From the NCBI GenBank assembly GCA_043812795.1, contig JBDRLU010000057.1, forward strand, positions 1-41,849: DNA of 41,849 bases, in the 5' to 3' direction. Source of the stretch: JBDRLU01 sp043812795. Its GTDB lineage: Bacteria > Chloroflexota > Dehalococcoidia > Dehalococcoidales > UBA2162. A program made the translations under genes and the position numbers. Positions 41,185-41,849 of the stretch are shown piece after piece. The notes under the pieces are model-generated. The model was not told the origin of the DNA and searched no databases. It saw only the letters and a program-made list of their open reading frames with translations. Each line of letters begins with the position of its first letter. The first letter of the stretch is position 1.

Positions 41185-41778
41185 ATGGACTTTATCAGAA
41201 CCCTTGGTCTGACTTTTATTCCGCTCTTTGTGGCGGTGGATGCCCTCGGCATTCTCCCGTTTATTCTTACCTTGTCCCAGGATATGAGCCCGCCGGAACG
41301 CAACCGGACAATCCGCTATGCCATGCTGACTGCTTTCGCACTCGGGCTTGGCTTTGTTGTTGTCGGCCGGGGAATTTTTTTGGCGCTGGGCATTGAAGTC
41401 GCTGATTTTCTCGTTGCCGGCGGGATAGTCCTGTTCATCCTTTCGGTAAGGCACCTGACCACCGGCAAAATAGTCGAAGTCCAACCGGGTGCAGCCAAAG
41501 ACATCATCGGCGTGGTGCCAATCGGCACGCCGCTCGTCGTCGGACCGGCCGTACTAACGACCCTGCTCGTTCTTACCGGGCAACACCCGATATATATCGT
41601 ATTACTTGCTTTCACACTTAATTTAGCTCTTACCTGGATAATTTTTCTTCAGGCTAACCGTATTGCCCGCGTTCTGCGCCAGCCGGGGTTGCGGGCCGCA
41701 TCACAAATCGCCAGCTTGCTTTTAGCTGCCATCGCCGTGATGATGATTCGCAATGGTATTCTCAAAATGATAGCGTAG
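41185..41778 (+). CDS. MarC-family integral membrane protein
   Basis: A 197-residue membrane protein with six hydrophobic segments, including F-I-P-L-F-V-A-V-D-A-L-G and P-I-G-T-P-L-V-V-G-P-A-V-L-T-T of the MarC/UPF0056 family. Transport function is unproven for the family. It is downstream of the reductase gene on the same strand with a 58-base gap, so it may or may not be co-transcribed. Confidence 0.92.
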   Translation: MDFIRTLGLTFIPLFVAVDALGILPFILTLSQDMSPPERNRTIRYAMLTAFALGLGFVVVGRGIFLALGIEVADFLVAGGIVLFILSVRHLTTGKIVEVQPGAAKDIIGVVPIGTPLVVGPAVLTTLLVLTGQHPIYIVLLAFTLNLALTWIIFLQANRIARVLRQPGLRAASQIASLLLAAIAVMMIRNGILKMIA

Positions 41779-41787
41779 AGGGAAACC

Positions 41788-41849
41788 GTGGGCTGTCTGG
41801 CATTACTGCTACCAATCATTATCGTACTTCCCATTGTCTTCTTACTCAT
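41788..41849 (+). CDS. Start of a small membrane protein (cut by window edge)
   Basis: A frame opens at GTG 41788-41790, with AGAGGGA about six bases upstream, nine bases after the MarC stop codon. The 20 visible residues begin M-G-C-L-A-L-L-L-P and form a hydrophobic run, so a membrane or exported protein is likely. The rest is outside the window and no family can be assigned. Confidence 0.55.
   Translation, partial: MGCLALLLPIIIVLPIVFLL

Noticed and set aside
1..41849. CRISPR array, rRNA, insertion sequence or prophage
   Set aside because: I found no regularly spaced repeats, no rRNA-like tracts, no transposase or integrase, and no phage structural genes in any frame.

Overview
The window looks like part of a chromosome from an anaerobic or subsurface bacterium, most probably a Chloroflexota member of the Dehalococcoidia type. 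I infer this from the gene mix: a rplI-dnaB-DnaD-like block, a complete selenocysteine system, CoA-linked thiolase and mutase genes, prepilin genes, and a b6f-like complex. No rRNA is present, so the taxonomy is inference. There is no CRISPR array, insertion sequence or recognisable prophage.

Layout. 1-3686 (minus): two tandem type IV prepilin genes, a NarL-type two-component pair and a prepilin peptidase. 3876-10410 (minus): an iron-sulfur/sulfur-transfer run reading iscR, iscS (frameshifted), an AIR-synthase-like gene, a CoA-binding protein, mnmA, a MOSC protein, fdhD, nadA. 10594-11643: selD, itself a UGA-containing selenoprotein. 11798-13161: two small enzymes. 13409-15588: a Rieske, cytochrome b and subunit IV-dihaem cytochrome c operon. 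15672-18421: YggU-like protein, AhpD-like protein, thiolase, metallopeptidase and DUF2007. 18578-18671: tRNA-Sec. 18814-20590: a GHKL (MORC/MutL-like) ATPase and a 78-residue partner sitting between tRNA-Sec and selB. 20707-24165: selB and selA. 24334-30596: membrane zinc-ribbon protein, gamma-carbonic-anhydrase-like protein, thiolase, acyl-CoA mutase large subunit and cinA. 30668-35160: secreted or membrane proteins, including a Hint-domain lipoprotein, a two-repeat Ig-like protein, TatC and an orphan OppC-type permease. 35358-39843 (plus): rplI, dnaB, a DnaD-like gene, an unusual tandem-AAA+ DnaC-like loader and an HNH endonuclease. 39910-41126: an unannotated selenocysteine glutaredoxin followed by an AhpF/TrxB-like reductase. 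41185-41849: MarC and a partial gene.

How it fits together. All four parts of bacterial selenocysteine insertion (selA, selB, selC/tRNA-Sec, selD) are here, with two in-window selenoproteins: SelD (Sec18) and a glutaredoxin with a U-x-x-C active site (Sec14). Each in-frame UGA is followed by a bacterial-type SECIS hairpin with G at the second loop position. IscS could supply sulfur to MnmA, FdhD and iron-sulfur proteins, and selenium to SelD. The glutaredoxin and the flavoprotein reductase beside it probably form one thiol/selenol electron-transfer module.

The items most worth a second look are the selenocysteine glutaredoxin/reductase pair, the ATPase pair lodged beside tRNA-Sec, the tandem-ATPase helicase loader next to a DnaD-like protein, and the Hint-domain lipoprotein.
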